Assembly (NCBI GenBank): GCA_964542425.1
Contig: CAZIUB010000061.1
Location: 1-64,000 of the forward strand
Direction of reading: 5' to 3'
DNA from: Dongia_A sp964542425
GTDB lineage: Bacteria > Pseudomonadota > Alphaproteobacteria > Dongiales > Dongiaceae
Length of the DNA stretch: 64,000 nt
Shown: positions 51,434-59,041 of the stretch, in pieces
Layout: each line of letters begins with the position of its first letter
How positions within the stretch are numbered: position 1 is the stretch's first letter
Translations under genes and position numbers: made by a program
Notes under the pieces: generated by a model
Told to the model about the DNA's origin: nothing
Database searches by the model: none
The model's input: the letters and a program-made list of their open reading frames with translations, nothing else

Positions 51434-51606
51434 TTCGCCGCCTCCCGCTCGATTGCATCCATATAAGCGCTTTTTTCACGGCCCGGCAGCCGAAATCACG
51501 CCGGCGGGCGGGCGCGACAAGCGCTCCTCTCACGGTAGGGCGAATAGGTTTTCCCCACCAAGGACCCGGTCGATCCGGACCGGCCGATGATTGGGGAGAA
51601 ACTGCG

Positions 51607-51807
51607 ATGAAGCGATTCGATCTGCTCGATGTATATGCCACCATTTATCTGCTCGATGTATATGCCACCATTTACGTGCCGACGCGCCTCTACAGCTCGC
51701 ACACGGAGCGGAACGGCTCCACCCTCGCCTCGGCGCCGGAAGCGCCAAGGCGGCGATGGCCGCCGCGCGCGATCCTCGCGCTATTCCACCGGCCGAAATC
51801 CTGCTGA
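51607..51807 (+). CDS. Small ORF with an internal 9-residue duplication
   Basis: A 66 aa frame starting at an ATG with GGGGAG eight bases upstream. It reads MKRFDLLDVYATIY, then repeats LLDVYATIY through a perfect 27-base tandem duplication. The rest is basic and Pro/Arg-rich. No family was recognised. It may be a degraded gene or a real small protein. Confidence 0.35.
   Translation: MKRFDLLDVYATIYLLDVYATIYVPTRLYSSHTERNGSTLASAPEAPRRRWPPRAILALFHRPKSC
51621..51674. repeat. Perfect 27-bp tandem duplication
   Basis: TCTGCTCGATGTATATGCCA plus seven bases occurs twice without mismatch, 51621-51647 and 51648-51674. Identity implies a recent event. The length keeps the small frame open. Confidence 0.9.
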
Positions 51808-51837
51808 CGCGCCCGATTGCCCGGCGGGCCGGGGCGA

Positions 51838-52482
51838 TCAGGCCTGGGCGGGCAGGAGAGCGGGCGCGATCCTGTAGGCGCAGCGCCTAGCGCCCATCTG
51901 GATATGCTCGACCCGCTCGATCGAGACGCCCGGTCCCAGCACCTGGCGGAAGAGCTCGAGCTCCGACCGGCACAGGCCTGGGCAATGCGCCGCCGCCTTC
52001 CTGATCGGGCAATGGTTTTCAATGAGGAGCGGCGCGCCGTCGGGCGCCTCCTTGAGTTCGGCCATGTACCCATCGGCGCTCCTCAATTCCACGAGCTTTT
52101 CGAGTCCGGCGCGAAGCGTGGTTTTTCCAGTCATTACAGCCTTGTAGCGGGCGAGCGTATCGGCCTCGCGCGCGGCGATGATCCGATCCAGCCCGAAACC
52201 GCCCCCCGATTCGCGAGCGCCGCGCAGCAATTCGAGCGCCAGATCCGCATGCCCGTTCGGGAACTGGCTGTCGGCCCCTTCCGCGACCGACCAGGCGCGC
52301 TTGGGCCGGCCGACCGATACGGCCAGATCCTGGGCCACCACCAGGCCTCGTTTCTGGAGCCGGATCAGGTACTTGCGCGCACCCACCTCGCTGATGCCGA
52401 TGCGCTTGGCGACAAACCCGGCCGAGACCGGACCGGAGGTCTTCAAGAGATCGAGAATGCGCGGGCCGGTTCCGGGTTTCAT
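51838..52482 (-). CDS. Helix-turn-helix regulator with Fe-S-type cysteine motif (SufR-like)
   Basis: A 214 aa regulator. N-terminal winged HTH (ILDLLKTSGPVSAGFVAKRI, residues 9-30), C-terminal sensor with Cys158, Cys167, Cys171 and Cys201 in NHCPI, AHCPGLC and RRCAYRI. This spacing resembles the iron-sulfur ligands of SufR-like repressors. It is divergent from an MFS transporter and probably controls it through the AT-rich gap. Confidence 0.82.
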   Translation of the reverse strand: MKPGTGPRILDLLKTSGPVSAGFVAKRIGISEVGARKYLIRLQKRGLVVAQDLAVSVGRPKRAWSVAEGADSQFPNGHADLALELLRGARESGGGFGLDRIIAAREADTLARYKAVMTGKTTLRAGLEKLVELRSADGYMAELKEAPDGAPLLIENHCPIRKAAAHCPGLCRSELELFRQVLGPGVSIERVEHIQMGARRCAYRIAPALLPAQA

Positions 52483-52566
52483 GAATTGGATATTAGCAAG
52501 GTTCTAATAAAAAAACAAGTATGTTTTTTTAATTCCCTTGATAAAAATACATTTATGTTATTTTAT
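52483..52566 (+). promoter_or_regulatory. AT-rich divergent control region with promoter
   Basis: A very AT-rich patch in a GC-rich genome. It holds ATTAG-N7-CTAAT (52492-52508), an inverted repeat with arms AAAAAACA and TGTTTTTT around AGTA (about 52510-52530), and a promoter TTGATA (52538-52543), 17 bases, TTTTAT (52561-52566) reading toward the MFS gene. The inverted repeats are operator candidates for the divergent Fe-S regulator. Confidence 0.6.
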
Positions 52567-52612
52567 TGTCGAGCCCTTGCCAGAATTTCTCCGACAATCT
52601 CCTATCCCGCTC

Positions 52613-54022
52613 ATGGCCGAGACCCATCAAGAGCACGATCGAACGACCTGGCGAGAGCTGCTGCTGGGCGAGAAGCGGGTGGCGACCTGGGCCATCTGCC
52701 TCGGGATCGCGCTCCACGCTTTCAACTGGTTCGTCATCAACACCGCGACCCCTTCGGCGGTCTTGGATCTGGGCCGGGCCGATCTCTTGAGCTGGGTCAC
52801 CGCCTTTTACTTGGTGTTTTCGATCCTGGGATCGTCGGGTGCGGCCTTCCTCAAGTCGCGCATGGGCTTGCGAGCGCTGCTGCCGGGCGCCACGCTGGCG
52901 CTCATCTTGGGGTGCTTCGTGATCGCCTTCGCGCCCAACATGTACGTGCTTCTCGCTGGGCGCATCATCCAAGGCATCGCCGAGGGCATCATCTATGCGC
53001 TCGCCTATATCATGGCGGCCGAGGTGATCGGGCATCGCGCGCTCCCGCCCTTGTGGGCGCTGATGGCGCTGGTTTGGGCGCTGGCCACGATCCTGGGGCC
53101 GATCGCCGCCGGGATCATCATCGATCTCCTGTCCTGGCGCTGGGCGGCGGCCTCGCTGATCGTGCCGGCACTTCTCTTCGTGCGTTTGGGCCTCAAGGTC
53201 CTGCCCAAGATGGCGGTCCCGCCGGAGGGAAGAGCACGCTGGCCGATCGGGCGGTTGGCATGTTTGGCGGGTGGCAGTTTGGCACTCTGCGTCGCCAGCG
53301 AGGCCGGCCTGACGCCGCTGGCGCTGGCGCTCGGGCTGGGTGCCATCTTCCTCATCTGGCTTGGCCTGTGGGCCGACCGGCGGGCGCAAGCGGGCCTTTT
53401 TCCGCGCCGGCTCTTGGCCTTCGACAGCGCCAGTTCGCTTGGCATCTGGCTCTTGTGCCTGATGCTGTTGGCCGATGCCTCGGTCTTCATGTTCGCGCCC
53501 TTCATCGTGCAGGTGCATTTCGGGCAATCGGCGCTGATCGCCGGCCAGGTCGCCTCGCTGACCGCGATCGGCTGGTCGGCATCGGCCCTGATCGTCGCCC
53601 GGGCGCCACAAAAGGTGGCGCCGCTCCTCATCGTCGCCGGTCCGCTTCTGCTGGCGCTGGGCATCGGCGGGATCGCGGCCAGCCTCTCGTTGCAATCGCT
53701 GGCCGGCATGGGCGTGGCGCTCGTGGTCAATGGGCTGGGCTTCGGCGTCTCGCACGGCTTCATCACCCAGCGCACCATCGCGCTGAGCGCCATCGGCGAG
53801 GAGGATGTGACCTCGGGCGCCATTCCGACGATCGAGGGATTGGGCTCGGCCCTGGGCGCGGCCTTGGCCGGTATACTGGCGAGTGCCGCCGGGTTTCCCG
53901 CGCTCGAGGTCGGGCTGTTTCCCTTCGTCGTCGCGACCGTGATCGGCACCGGGTTGGCCTTGCCGGGGATCTGGATTGCCATGCGCTTCGTGGCGCCGCA
54001 TTGGAGCATCGGCCGGGCATGA
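52613..54022 (+). CDS. MFS transporter (14-helix type)
   Basis: A 469 aa major facilitator with about 13-14 hydrophobic segments. The ATG at 52613 (MAETHQEHDRTTW) is chosen; the frame upstream overlaps the promoter. Motif A-like region and GRIIQGIAEGIIYAL (motif C area) fit the drug:H+ antiporter group. It is likely controlled by the divergent Cys-rich regulator. Confidence 0.87.
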   Translation: MAETHQEHDRTTWRELLLGEKRVATWAICLGIALHAFNWFVINTATPSAVLDLGRADLLSWVTAFYLVFSILGSSGAAFLKSRMGLRALLPGATLALILGCFVIAFAPNMYVLLAGRIIQGIAEGIIYALAYIMAAEVIGHRALPPLWALMALVWALATILGPIAAGIIIDLLSWRWAAASLIVPALLFVRLGLKVLPKMAVPPEGRARWPIGRLACLAGGSLALCVASEAGLTPLALALGLGAIFLIWLGLWADRRAQAGLFPRRLLAFDSASSLGIWLLCLMLLADASVFMFAPFIVQVHFGQSALIAGQVASLTAIGWSASALIVARAPQKVAPLLIVAGPLLLALGIGGIAASLSLQSLAGMGVALVVNGLGFGVSHGFITQRTIALSAIGEEDVTSGAIPTIEGLGSALGAALAGILASAAGFPALEVGLFPFVVATVIGTGLALPGIWIAMRFVAPHWSIGRA

Positions 54023-54038
54023 ATCGATTTTGTTGTTT

Positions 54039-54118
54039 GTCATGCCCATGCTTGGACCGCGAGCATCCATGGATTGCCGGATCAACCCCGGACTTGGGTC
54101 CCTACGGCCGGGCATGAC
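54039..54118. repeat. GTCATGCCCGG-type palindromic repeat, 80-bp variant
   Basis: Starts GTCATGCCCATGCTTGGACC and ends GGCCGGGCATGAC, with a longer interior than the 58-bp copies. It lies between the two MFS genes. Confidence 0.7.
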
Positions 54119-54187
54119 GATTCGGAATAGGGTGTCCGGCGATGTGCAAAACGAAGTAGCTTCGCGCATTGCTGGCTGGAGACATGC

Positions 54188-55393
54188 ATGAGTCAACGCG
54201 TGACGTGGTTAGTTCTGACACTGGCCGCCATCTCCATGGCGCTCTCCTTCGGCATTCGCACGACCTTCGGCGTGTTCGTGCCGGTGATCGGGGCGGAGCT
54301 CGGCTGGAGTGTGGGGGGATTCGCGCTCGGTTGGGCGGTGCAGAATCTCTTATGGGGCGCATTGCAGCCGGTCGCGGGCGCCATCGCCGATACGAGAGGC
54401 CCGCGGGGCGTGGCCTTCGCCGGCGGCGTCACCTACGTGGCCGGGCTGTGGCTGATGGCCTTCGCGCCCTCGCCGCTGGTCTATGGGTTGGGGAGCGGTC
54501 TGCTGGTCGGCGTCGCCTTGGCCGCGGGCGGAATGTCGGTGGTGCTGGGCGCCATCATGCGCGAATCGTCCCCGGAGAAGCGCGGGCTCCATGCCGGCAT
54601 CGTGACCGCGGGCGGATCGCTGGGCCAACTGTTTTTCCTGCCCACGACGGGTGCCCTCATCGAAGGCGTGGGCTGGAAATCGACGCTGATCGTGCTGGGG
54701 TTCTGCGCGGCCGGCATCGCGCTCTGCGCGCTGGCGTTGCCCAAGGGCGGGCGCCACTCGGCGGCGCATGTGGGCCCGGCCCAAAGCATCAAGGAAGCCT
54801 TGCGCGAGGCCGTGGACACGCCCTCGTTCCTCCTGCTCGTCGCCGGGTTCTTCGTGTGCGGGTTCCATCTGGCCTTCATCGCGTTTCATTTGCCGCAATT
54901 CGCCGCCCTTTGCGGCCTGGCGCCGAGTGCCGCGACCGATGCGCTGGCCTTGGTCGGCCTGTTCAACGCGATCGGGTGCATCAGCCTGGGCTGGCTCATG
55001 AGCCGGGCCAAATCCAAGTATCTGCTGAGCGGGATTTATTTTCTGCGGGCGCTGGCGATCGCGGTTTTCATCTTGGCTCCGGTCACGGAGATTTCGATCC
55101 GCGTGTTCGGCGCCGCCTTGGGGCTGCTGTGGCTCTCGACGGTCGCGCCCACGAACGGCCTGGTCACCAAGATGTTCGGCACGCGCTACGTGACCATGCT
55201 GTTCGGGCTGGTGTTCTTCAGCCACCAGGTCGGGGGCTTCATCGGCGCATGGCTCGCCGGCTGGCTCTATGACAATACCGGCACCTATGATGTGATCTGG
55301 TGGATCTCGGTGGCACTGGGCGTGTTCGCCGGGCTCATCCATCTGCCGATCCGGGAGAGCTGGAGCCCGCGCATCAGGAGCGCGCCGGCTTGA
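54188..55393 (+). CDS. MFS transporter (12-helix, monocarboxylate/oxalate-like)
   Basis: A 401 aa protein with twelve predicted helices. The first helix region GIRTTFGVFVPVIGAELGWS is typical of the OFA/monocarboxylate group. A basic loop lies near residue 195. The substrate is unknown. Its stop overlaps the TTG start of ruvX, so the two genes are translationally linked. Confidence 0.87.
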   Translation: MSQRVTWLVLTLAAISMALSFGIRTTFGVFVPVIGAELGWSVGGFALGWAVQNLLWGALQPVAGAIADTRGPRGVAFAGGVTYVAGLWLMAFAPSPLVYGLGSGLLVGVALAAGGMSVVLGAIMRESSPEKRGLHAGIVTAGGSLGQLFFLPTTGALIEGVGWKSTLIVLGFCAAGIALCALALPKGGRHSAAHVGPAQSIKEALREAVDTPSFLLLVAGFFVCGFHLAFIAFHLPQFAALCGLAPSAATDALALVGLFNAIGCISLGWLMSRAKSKYLLSGIYFLRALAIAVFILAPVTEISIRVFGAALGLLWLSTVAPTNGLVTKMFGTRYVTMLFGLVFFSHQVGGFIGAWLAGWLYDNTGTYDVIWWISVALGVFAGLIHLPIRESWSPRIRSAPA

Positions 55394-55854
55394 TCGTCGA
55401 GAATCCGCGGGCGCTGAAGGCGGCGTTGAAAAGGGGCGAGCGCCTGCTTGGGTTGGATGTGGGCGAGAAGACGATCGGCTTGGCGCTGAGCGATCCCGGG
55501 CTCATCGTCGCCTCGCCCATCGACACGATCCGAAGGACGAAGTTCGCGCGAGACGCGAGCGAGTTGTTGGCGCTCGTCGATAGGCGCCAGGTGGGTGGGC
55601 TGGTGATCGGCTTTCCGCTCAACATGGACGGAAGCGAAGGCCCGCGCTGCCAATCGGTCAGGCATTTCGCCGAGAACTTGATGCAAAAGCGCGATCTGCC
55701 GATCCTGCTGTGGGACGAGCGGCTCTCGACCGTGGCGGTCACGCGCGGCATGATCGAGGCCGATCTGAGCCGCGCCAAGCGCGCGCGCGTCGTCGATCAG
55801 GCGGCGGCGGCGTTCATCCTCCAGGGAGTGCTGGATGGGATGGGAAGGGGCTAA
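55390..55854 (+). CDS. ruvX: Holliday junction resolvase-like YqgF/RuvX
   Basis: A 154 aa RNase H-fold nuclease. YqgF proteins process pre-16S rRNA 5' ends in E. coli. Motifs: LLGLDVGEKTIGLALSD (first acidic residue), GFPLNMDGSEGPR, DERLSTVAV and VDQAAAAFILQ (last acidic residue). The TTG at 55390 overlaps the MFS stop (TTGA) and gives the usual length. Confidence 0.92.
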   Translation: MIVENPRALKAALKRGERLLGLDVGEKTIGLALSDPGLIVASPIDTIRRTKFARDASELLALVDRRQVGGLVIGFPLNMDGSEGPRCQSVRHFAENLMQKRDLPILLWDERLSTVAVTRGMIEADLSRAKRARVVDQAAAAFILQGVLDGMGRG

Positions 55855-56024
55855 ATTCGGCGGCTGGTCAAAATTACTTCAGAACCACGAAGTGGCGCCG
55901 ACAGGGAAAGCGAAATGGTCAGCCAATTACCAGCTCTGTGCAACCTGCGGATATGATGGAGAAAGCTCGTGGCCAAAGCCCACATCCCCACAGGTCCAAC
56001 ATCCGCGAAAAGCGATCAAAATGA

Positions 56025-56184
56025 TTGAGGTTTTGGCAGCATGATCGGCAACCGGAATACACCTTAACTCAGCTGCCAACCTGTCCGGCCAAGTGGGACC
56101 ACCTCAGTTTCCGGGAACTGCCGCGTCATTTTTCGCTTCGAGGGGAGCCATGCCCGCGATGTGGACCTTGTCGATTATCATTAA
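56025..56184 (+). pseudogene. higB-like toxin relic
   Basis: The last 26 codons read TSVSGNCRVIFRFEG, then HARDVDLVDYH and TAA, a typical HigB C-terminus with the usual Trp after GN changed to Cys. The preceding EYTLTQLP...AKW segment resembles the upstream toxin region but is in another frame, implying a one-base shift near 56095. No intact start is found. It ends 13 bases before higA. Confidence 0.6.
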
Positions 56185-56196
56185 GAGGACTGCGAC

Positions 56197-56487
56197 ATGC
56201 TGATGAAGCAACCGCCGCATCCGGGCCAGTCGGTCCGGCTCGATTGCCTGGAGCCGCTGGGGCTCAGCGTGACGGCGGCGGCGGCGAAGCTCGGCGTCAG
56301 CCGCAAGCAATTGTCCGACATCGTGAACGGTCATTCGGGCATTTCCCCAGAGATGGCGATCCGCCTCGACAAGCTATTCGGCGGCGGCGCCGCGACGTGG
56401 TACCGGCTTCAGGCCGCCTACGACCTCGCGCGGGCGATGGCGAAGGCCGGCAAGATCCGGGTCAGAAAGCTGTCACGGGCGGCGTAG
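56197..56487 (+). CDS. higA: HigA-like antitoxin, XRE family
   Basis: A 96 aa HigA/VapI-type antitoxin. HTH: SVTAAAAKLGVSRKQLSDIV at 24-43, then NGHSGISPEMAIRLDKLFGG, the family signature. AAGAGGACTGCGAC supplies the ribosome site. The cognate toxin upstream is broken, so this may persist as an autonomous regulator or immunity gene. Confidence 0.87.
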   Translation: MLMKQPPHPGQSVRLDCLEPLGLSVTAAAAKLGVSRKQLSDIVNGHSGISPEMAIRLDKLFGGGAATWYRLQAAYDLARAMAKAGKIRVRKLSRAA

Positions 56488-56542
56488 GGACAGGCGTCCC
56501 GCGACAAATACCCTCACCCGCCTTGGCTCGCGCTCGGCACAC

Positions 56543-56650
56543 TCTCGACGCCAAGCGGGCGAGGGAAAGTACGTGGCGCCGTCTCGACGCCAAGCGGGCG
56601 AGGGAAAGTACGCGGCGCCGTCTCGACGCCAAGCGGGCGAGAGAAACCGG
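56543..56650. repeat. 39-bp tandem repeat, about 2.8 copies
   Basis: The unit starts TCTCGACGCCAAGCGGGCGA and recurs at 56543, 56582 and 56621. The first two copies differ by one base. It lies just upstream of the CaiB gene, after a CCCTCACCC block at 56512. It forms no spacer pattern. Confidence 0.85.
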
Positions 56651-56731
56651 GCCGCGCTTGATTTTGGGCGCGTAAGCCCCGAAAGTGCGGGCCATACGCG
56701 CGCCCCAATCCGCCTCACGGAGTTTCCCAGC

Positions 56732-57949
56732 ATGTCCGGCCCGCTTTCGGGAATTCGCGTCTTCGATTTGACCCGCATCCTGGCCGGGCCCACCGGCACC
56801 CAGATCCTGGGCGATCTCGGCGCCGACGTGATCAAGATCGAGCGCCCGGGCCAGGGCGACGACACCCGCAAATGGGGCCCGCCCTTCGTGAAGGACCGTG
56901 ACGGGAAGGACACGTCCGAAAGCGCCTATTACCTCGGCATCAACCGCAACAAACGCTCGGTCACGTTGGACATCGCGGTCCCCGAGGGCCAGGAACTGGC
57001 GCGCCGCCTGATCGCCAAGTCCGATGTGCTGGTCGAGAATTTCAAGGTCGGCGATCTCAAGCGCTACAATTTGGGCTACGACCAGCTCAAATACGATTAT
57101 CCCCGCCTCATCTATTGCTCGATCACCGGCTTCGGCCAGACCGGGCCCTACGCGCCGCGCGCGGGCTACGATTTCCTGGCCCAGGGAATGGGCGGGATCA
57201 TGTCGGTGACGGGCGATCCCGCCTCGCCCCCGCAAAAGGTCGGCGTGGCGGTGACCGACATCCTGTGCGGGGTCTATGCGGTGGTCGGCATCCTGGCCGC
57301 GCTCCAGCACCGGCATTTGAGCGGGCGCGGGCAAATGGTGGATCTGGGCCTGCTCGACACCCAAGTGAGCTGGCTCGCCAATATCGGCATGCATTTCCTC
57401 ACCTCGGGCGAGGTGCCCAAACGGATCGGCAACGACCATCCCAACATCGTCCCCTATTCGGTGGTGCCGGCCGCGGACGGGTTTTTCATTTTGGCAATCG
57501 GCAACGATGCGCAATTCGAGAAGTTCAGCATCTTCGCGGGCCACCCGGAATGGGCCATGGACGAGCGCTTCAAGACCAATCCTTCGCGCGTGCGCAACCG
57601 CCAAGAAATCTATCGCCTGATTCACGAGGCGACCGCTAAGAGACCCCAGGCGCATTGGGTCGATGGGCTGACGGAATTGGGCGTCCCCTGCGGCCCGGTC
57701 AACAACATCGACCAGGTCTTCGCCGACCCGCAGGTCATAGCGCGCGAGATGAAGATCAGCATGCCCCACGCGATCGCGGCAAAGGGCGAAATCGATCTCA
57801 TCGGCTCGCCCTTGAAGTTGAGCGAGACCCCGGTCGATTACCGCCTGGCCCCGCCATCCTGCGGCGAGCACACGCAAGCCGTGTTACGCGAGTTGCTGTA
57901 TCTCTCGGATGGAGAATTGGGAGCGCTCAAGGCGCGGAACGTTATTTGA
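56732..57949 (+). CDS. CaiB/BaiF family CoA-transferase
   Basis: A 405 aa type III CoA-transferase. The catalytic aspartate is probably Asp176 in AVTDILCG; the start SGPLSGIRVFDLTRILAGP is the family hallmark, and VENFKVGDLKRYNLGYD is conserved. The frame opens at 56573 in the tandem repeats, but ATG at 56732 is the natural start. The CoA donor and acid are unknown; no neighbours indicate the pathway. Confidence 0.92.
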   Translation: MSGPLSGIRVFDLTRILAGPTGTQILGDLGADVIKIERPGQGDDTRKWGPPFVKDRDGKDTSESAYYLGINRNKRSVTLDIAVPEGQELARRLIAKSDVLVENFKVGDLKRYNLGYDQLKYDYPRLIYCSITGFGQTGPYAPRAGYDFLAQGMGGIMSVTGDPASPPQKVGVAVTDILCGVYAVVGILAALQHRHLSGRGQMVDLGLLDTQVSWLANIGMHFLTSGEVPKRIGNDHPNIVPYSVVPAADGFFILAIGNDAQFEKFSIFAGHPEWAMDERFKTNPSRVRNRQEIYRLIHEATAKRPQAHWVDGLTELGVPCGPVNNIDQVFADPQVIAREMKISMPHAIAAKGEIDLIGSPLKLSETPVDYRLAPPSCGEHTQAVLRELLYLSDGELGALKARNVI

Positions 57950-57960
57950 GTGGCAGAGGA

Positions 57961-58036
57961 CAGATGTCAGATGTCAGATGTCAAAATGGCTTGATCCCGC
58001 GAAAACTGACATCTGGCATCTGACATCTGACATCTG
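57961..58036. repeat. Inverted array of ATGTCAG/CTGACAT decamers
   Basis: Left arm CAGATGTCAGATGTCAGATG (57961-57980) pairs with a longer right arm made of GACATCTG units (58008-58036), separated by about 25 bases. It sits 43 bases upstream of pyrB. It can fold into a long hairpin and might influence pyrB expression, or be an inert repeat. Confidence 0.75.
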
Positions 58037-58078
58037 GATCATTGACCCCTGCCCGCGCCCGACTATGATGCCCACCCG

Positions 58079-59041
58079 ATGAATGGGGCCCCCGCAATCA
58101 ATTCCTTCTTCCCCCACCGCCATCTGCTGGGCATCCAGGCGCTTTCCACCGACGAAATCTCGCGGCTTCTCGATCTCTCCAATTCCTACGCCGATCTGCC
58201 CCGCGACGACGAGCGTGCGCGACGGCTGTTGCGAGGGCGCACCATCATGAATCTTTTTTTCGAGGCCTCGACCCGCACCCGTACCTCGTTCGAGATCGCG
58301 GCCAAGCGCCTGGGCGCCGATGTCATCAACATGTCGGTCGGCGCCAGCGCCATCAAGAAGGGCGAGACGCTCTTGGATACCGCGATGACCTTGAACGCCA
58401 TGCGCCCCGACGTGCTGGTGGTGCGCCACGGCGATTCTGGGGCCGCCAATCTTCTGTCGCAGAAGGTCGATGGCTCGGTCGTCAACGCCGGCGACGGCAG
58501 GCACGAGCACCCGACCCAGGCGCTCCTCGACGCGCTCACCATCAAGAGGCGGCTTGGAAGGCTCGAAGGATTGCTGGTCGCCATCTGCGGCGACATCCTG
58601 CACAGCCGGGTCGCGCGTTCCAATATCTTGCTGTTGAACAAGATGGGGGCGAGGGTGCGGGTGATAGCACCCCTGACGCTCCTCCCCTCGCGGATCGAAC
58701 GCATGGGGGTCGAGGTCTTCACCGACATGAGGAAGGGGTTGAAGGACGTCGACATCGTCATGATGTTGCGCCTGCAGCAGGAGCGCATGCAGGGCGCCTA
58801 TGTGCCCTCGATCCGGGAATACTTCCATTTCTTCGGCCTGGATTACGAGAAGCTGGCGGTGGCCAAGCCCAACGCGCTCATCATGCACCCGGGCCCGATG
58901 AATAGGGGCGTGGAGATCGATTCCGAAGTCGCCGACGACATCAACCGATCGGTCATCCGCGAGCAGGTCGAAATGGGCGTGGCCGTGCGGATGGCCTGCC
59001 TCGATGCCCTCACCCGGCCCTTGACGGGCAACCGGCCATGA
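58079..59041 (+). CDS. pyrB: Aspartate carbamoyltransferase catalytic subunit
   Basis: A 320 aa enzyme forming carbamoyl-aspartate in pyrimidine synthesis. Carbamoyl-phosphate site FFEASTRTRTSFE (near 59-71), HEHPTQALLDALT, and the late HPGPMNRGVEID loop are intact. No pyrI is present. It overlaps the next gene by 4 bases (ATGA), the usual pyrB-pyrC' arrangement in which a DHOase-like protein supports the ATCase. Confidence 0.96.
   Translation: MNGAPAINSFFPHRHLLGIQALSTDEISRLLDLSNSYADLPRDDERARRLLRGRTIMNLFFEASTRTRTSFEIAAKRLGADVINMSVGASAIKKGETLLDTAMTLNAMRPDVLVVRHGDSGAANLLSQKVDGSVVNAGDGRHEHPTQALLDALTIKRRLGRLEGLLVAICGDILHSRVARSNILLLNKMGARVRVIAPLTLLPSRIERMGVEVFTDMRKGLKDVDIVMMLRLQQERMQGAYVPSIREYFHFFGLDYEKLAVAKPNALIMHPGPMNRGVEIDSEVADDINRSVIREQVEMGVAVRMACLDALTRPLTGNRP

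Noticed and set aside
56543..56650. Possible CRISPR array
   Set aside because: Three head-to-tail 39-mers without unique spacers, no cas genes nearby; it is a simple tandem repeat.
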